A DNA stretch of 64,000 nucleotides from Hybos culiciformis. Taxonomy: Eukaryota > Arthropoda > Insecta > Diptera > Hybotidae. The notes below the pieces were generated by a model. That model was not told where the DNA came from, did not search any database, and saw only the letters and a list, made by a program, of their open reading frames with translations. The position numbers and the translations under genes are program-made. Positions 63,759 through 64,000 of this stretch are shown here, one piece after another. Numbering within the stretch: the first letter of the stretch is position 1; every line of letters starts with the position of its first letter. The DNA lies in NCBI GenBank assembly GCA_964007475.1, contig OZ023274.1, positions 8,308,001 to 8,372,000 on the forward strand, written 5' to 3'.

Positions 63759-64000
63759 GTAATTTCATAGGAACATTTTTTTAAAGTATTTTGTTTATTT
63801 TTGTAAGCAAGGAATTTTCAAGTGATAATATGTTGATAATTTTTTACGTGAAGGCGAGTTGGTACCTAGGTATCTACATACCTACCTTGTATACCTATTC
63901 TAAAGTTAAGGAACCTTTTTCATTTTATTGGGGTTATTAAGGAACCCGGATATGTTTTAACCTAGGTGCACTTGTTTATTTATTTACTTACCTACCTAGT
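63759..64000 (+). other. Start of the intron after the unrecognised first exon
   Basis: No coding sequence is seen. The segment contains several TAGGTA/TACCTA palindromic words (63859-63890 and 63990-64000), the same motif that is dispersed elsewhere in the window. Confidence 0.4.

Noticed and set aside
1..64000. CRISPR arrays, rRNA and tRNA genes, bacterial operon signals
   Set aside because: None seen. The window is spliced eukaryotic DNA, and the short tandem repeats found have only two copies or are simple microsatellites.

Overview
The window is nuclear DNA from an insect. It is very A+T-rich, has long homopolymer runs, and carries short-intron genes with GT-AG splice sites. The order cannot be fixed from the sequence. 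Many coding exons carry long CAA/CAG (polyglutamine) tracts, and a palindromic AGGTAGGTACCTACCT-type motif is scattered through non-coding DNA.

Layout. 1-4130: no gene seen; AT-rich DNA with a possible TIR element. 4131-9687: an apparently intact LINE retrotransposon on the minus strand, with a DUF4780-like ORF1 and an APE-RT-RNase H ORF2 that overlap by 32 nt. It is clearly more GC-rich than its surroundings. 9688-14742: AT-rich upstream or 5' intron DNA. 14743-20136: a LARP4/4B-type La-related protein (8 coding exons, plus strand, upstream exon not identified). 20137-34847: a 14.7-kb gene-poor stretch with microsatellites and a diverged internal duplication. 34848-38823: two minus-strand genes 76 bp apart, a DUSP19-like phosphatase and a PUSL1-like tRNA pseudouridine synthase (7 exons, complete).

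40542-57530: a BTB/POZ gene on the plus strand. After four shared exons it can end in either of two phase-matched 3' exon sets. One encodes a Psq helix-turn-helix, the other a piggyBac-type cysteine-rich zinc ribbon. Its 7.1-kb first intron and 3' regions hold several inverted-repeat elements, including a ~305-nt near-perfect hairpin about 180 nt after the Psq-isoform stop codon. 60710-62330: the complete four-exon NDUFS3 gene (complex I 30-kDa subunit) on the minus strand. 63515-64000: the first coding exon of an unrecognised plus-strand gene that runs off the window.

Exon-intron structures were built by hand from GT/AG signals and reading phase. For each multi-exon gene that is complete in the window, and for LARP4B from its first in-window Met codon, the summed exon length is a multiple of three. 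The genes look functionally unrelated: translation control, tyrosine/serine phosphatase signalling, RNA modification, transcription and respiration. The most promising leads are the alternative BTB C-termini, the 3'-UTR hairpin and the very close PUSL1-DUSP19 pair.
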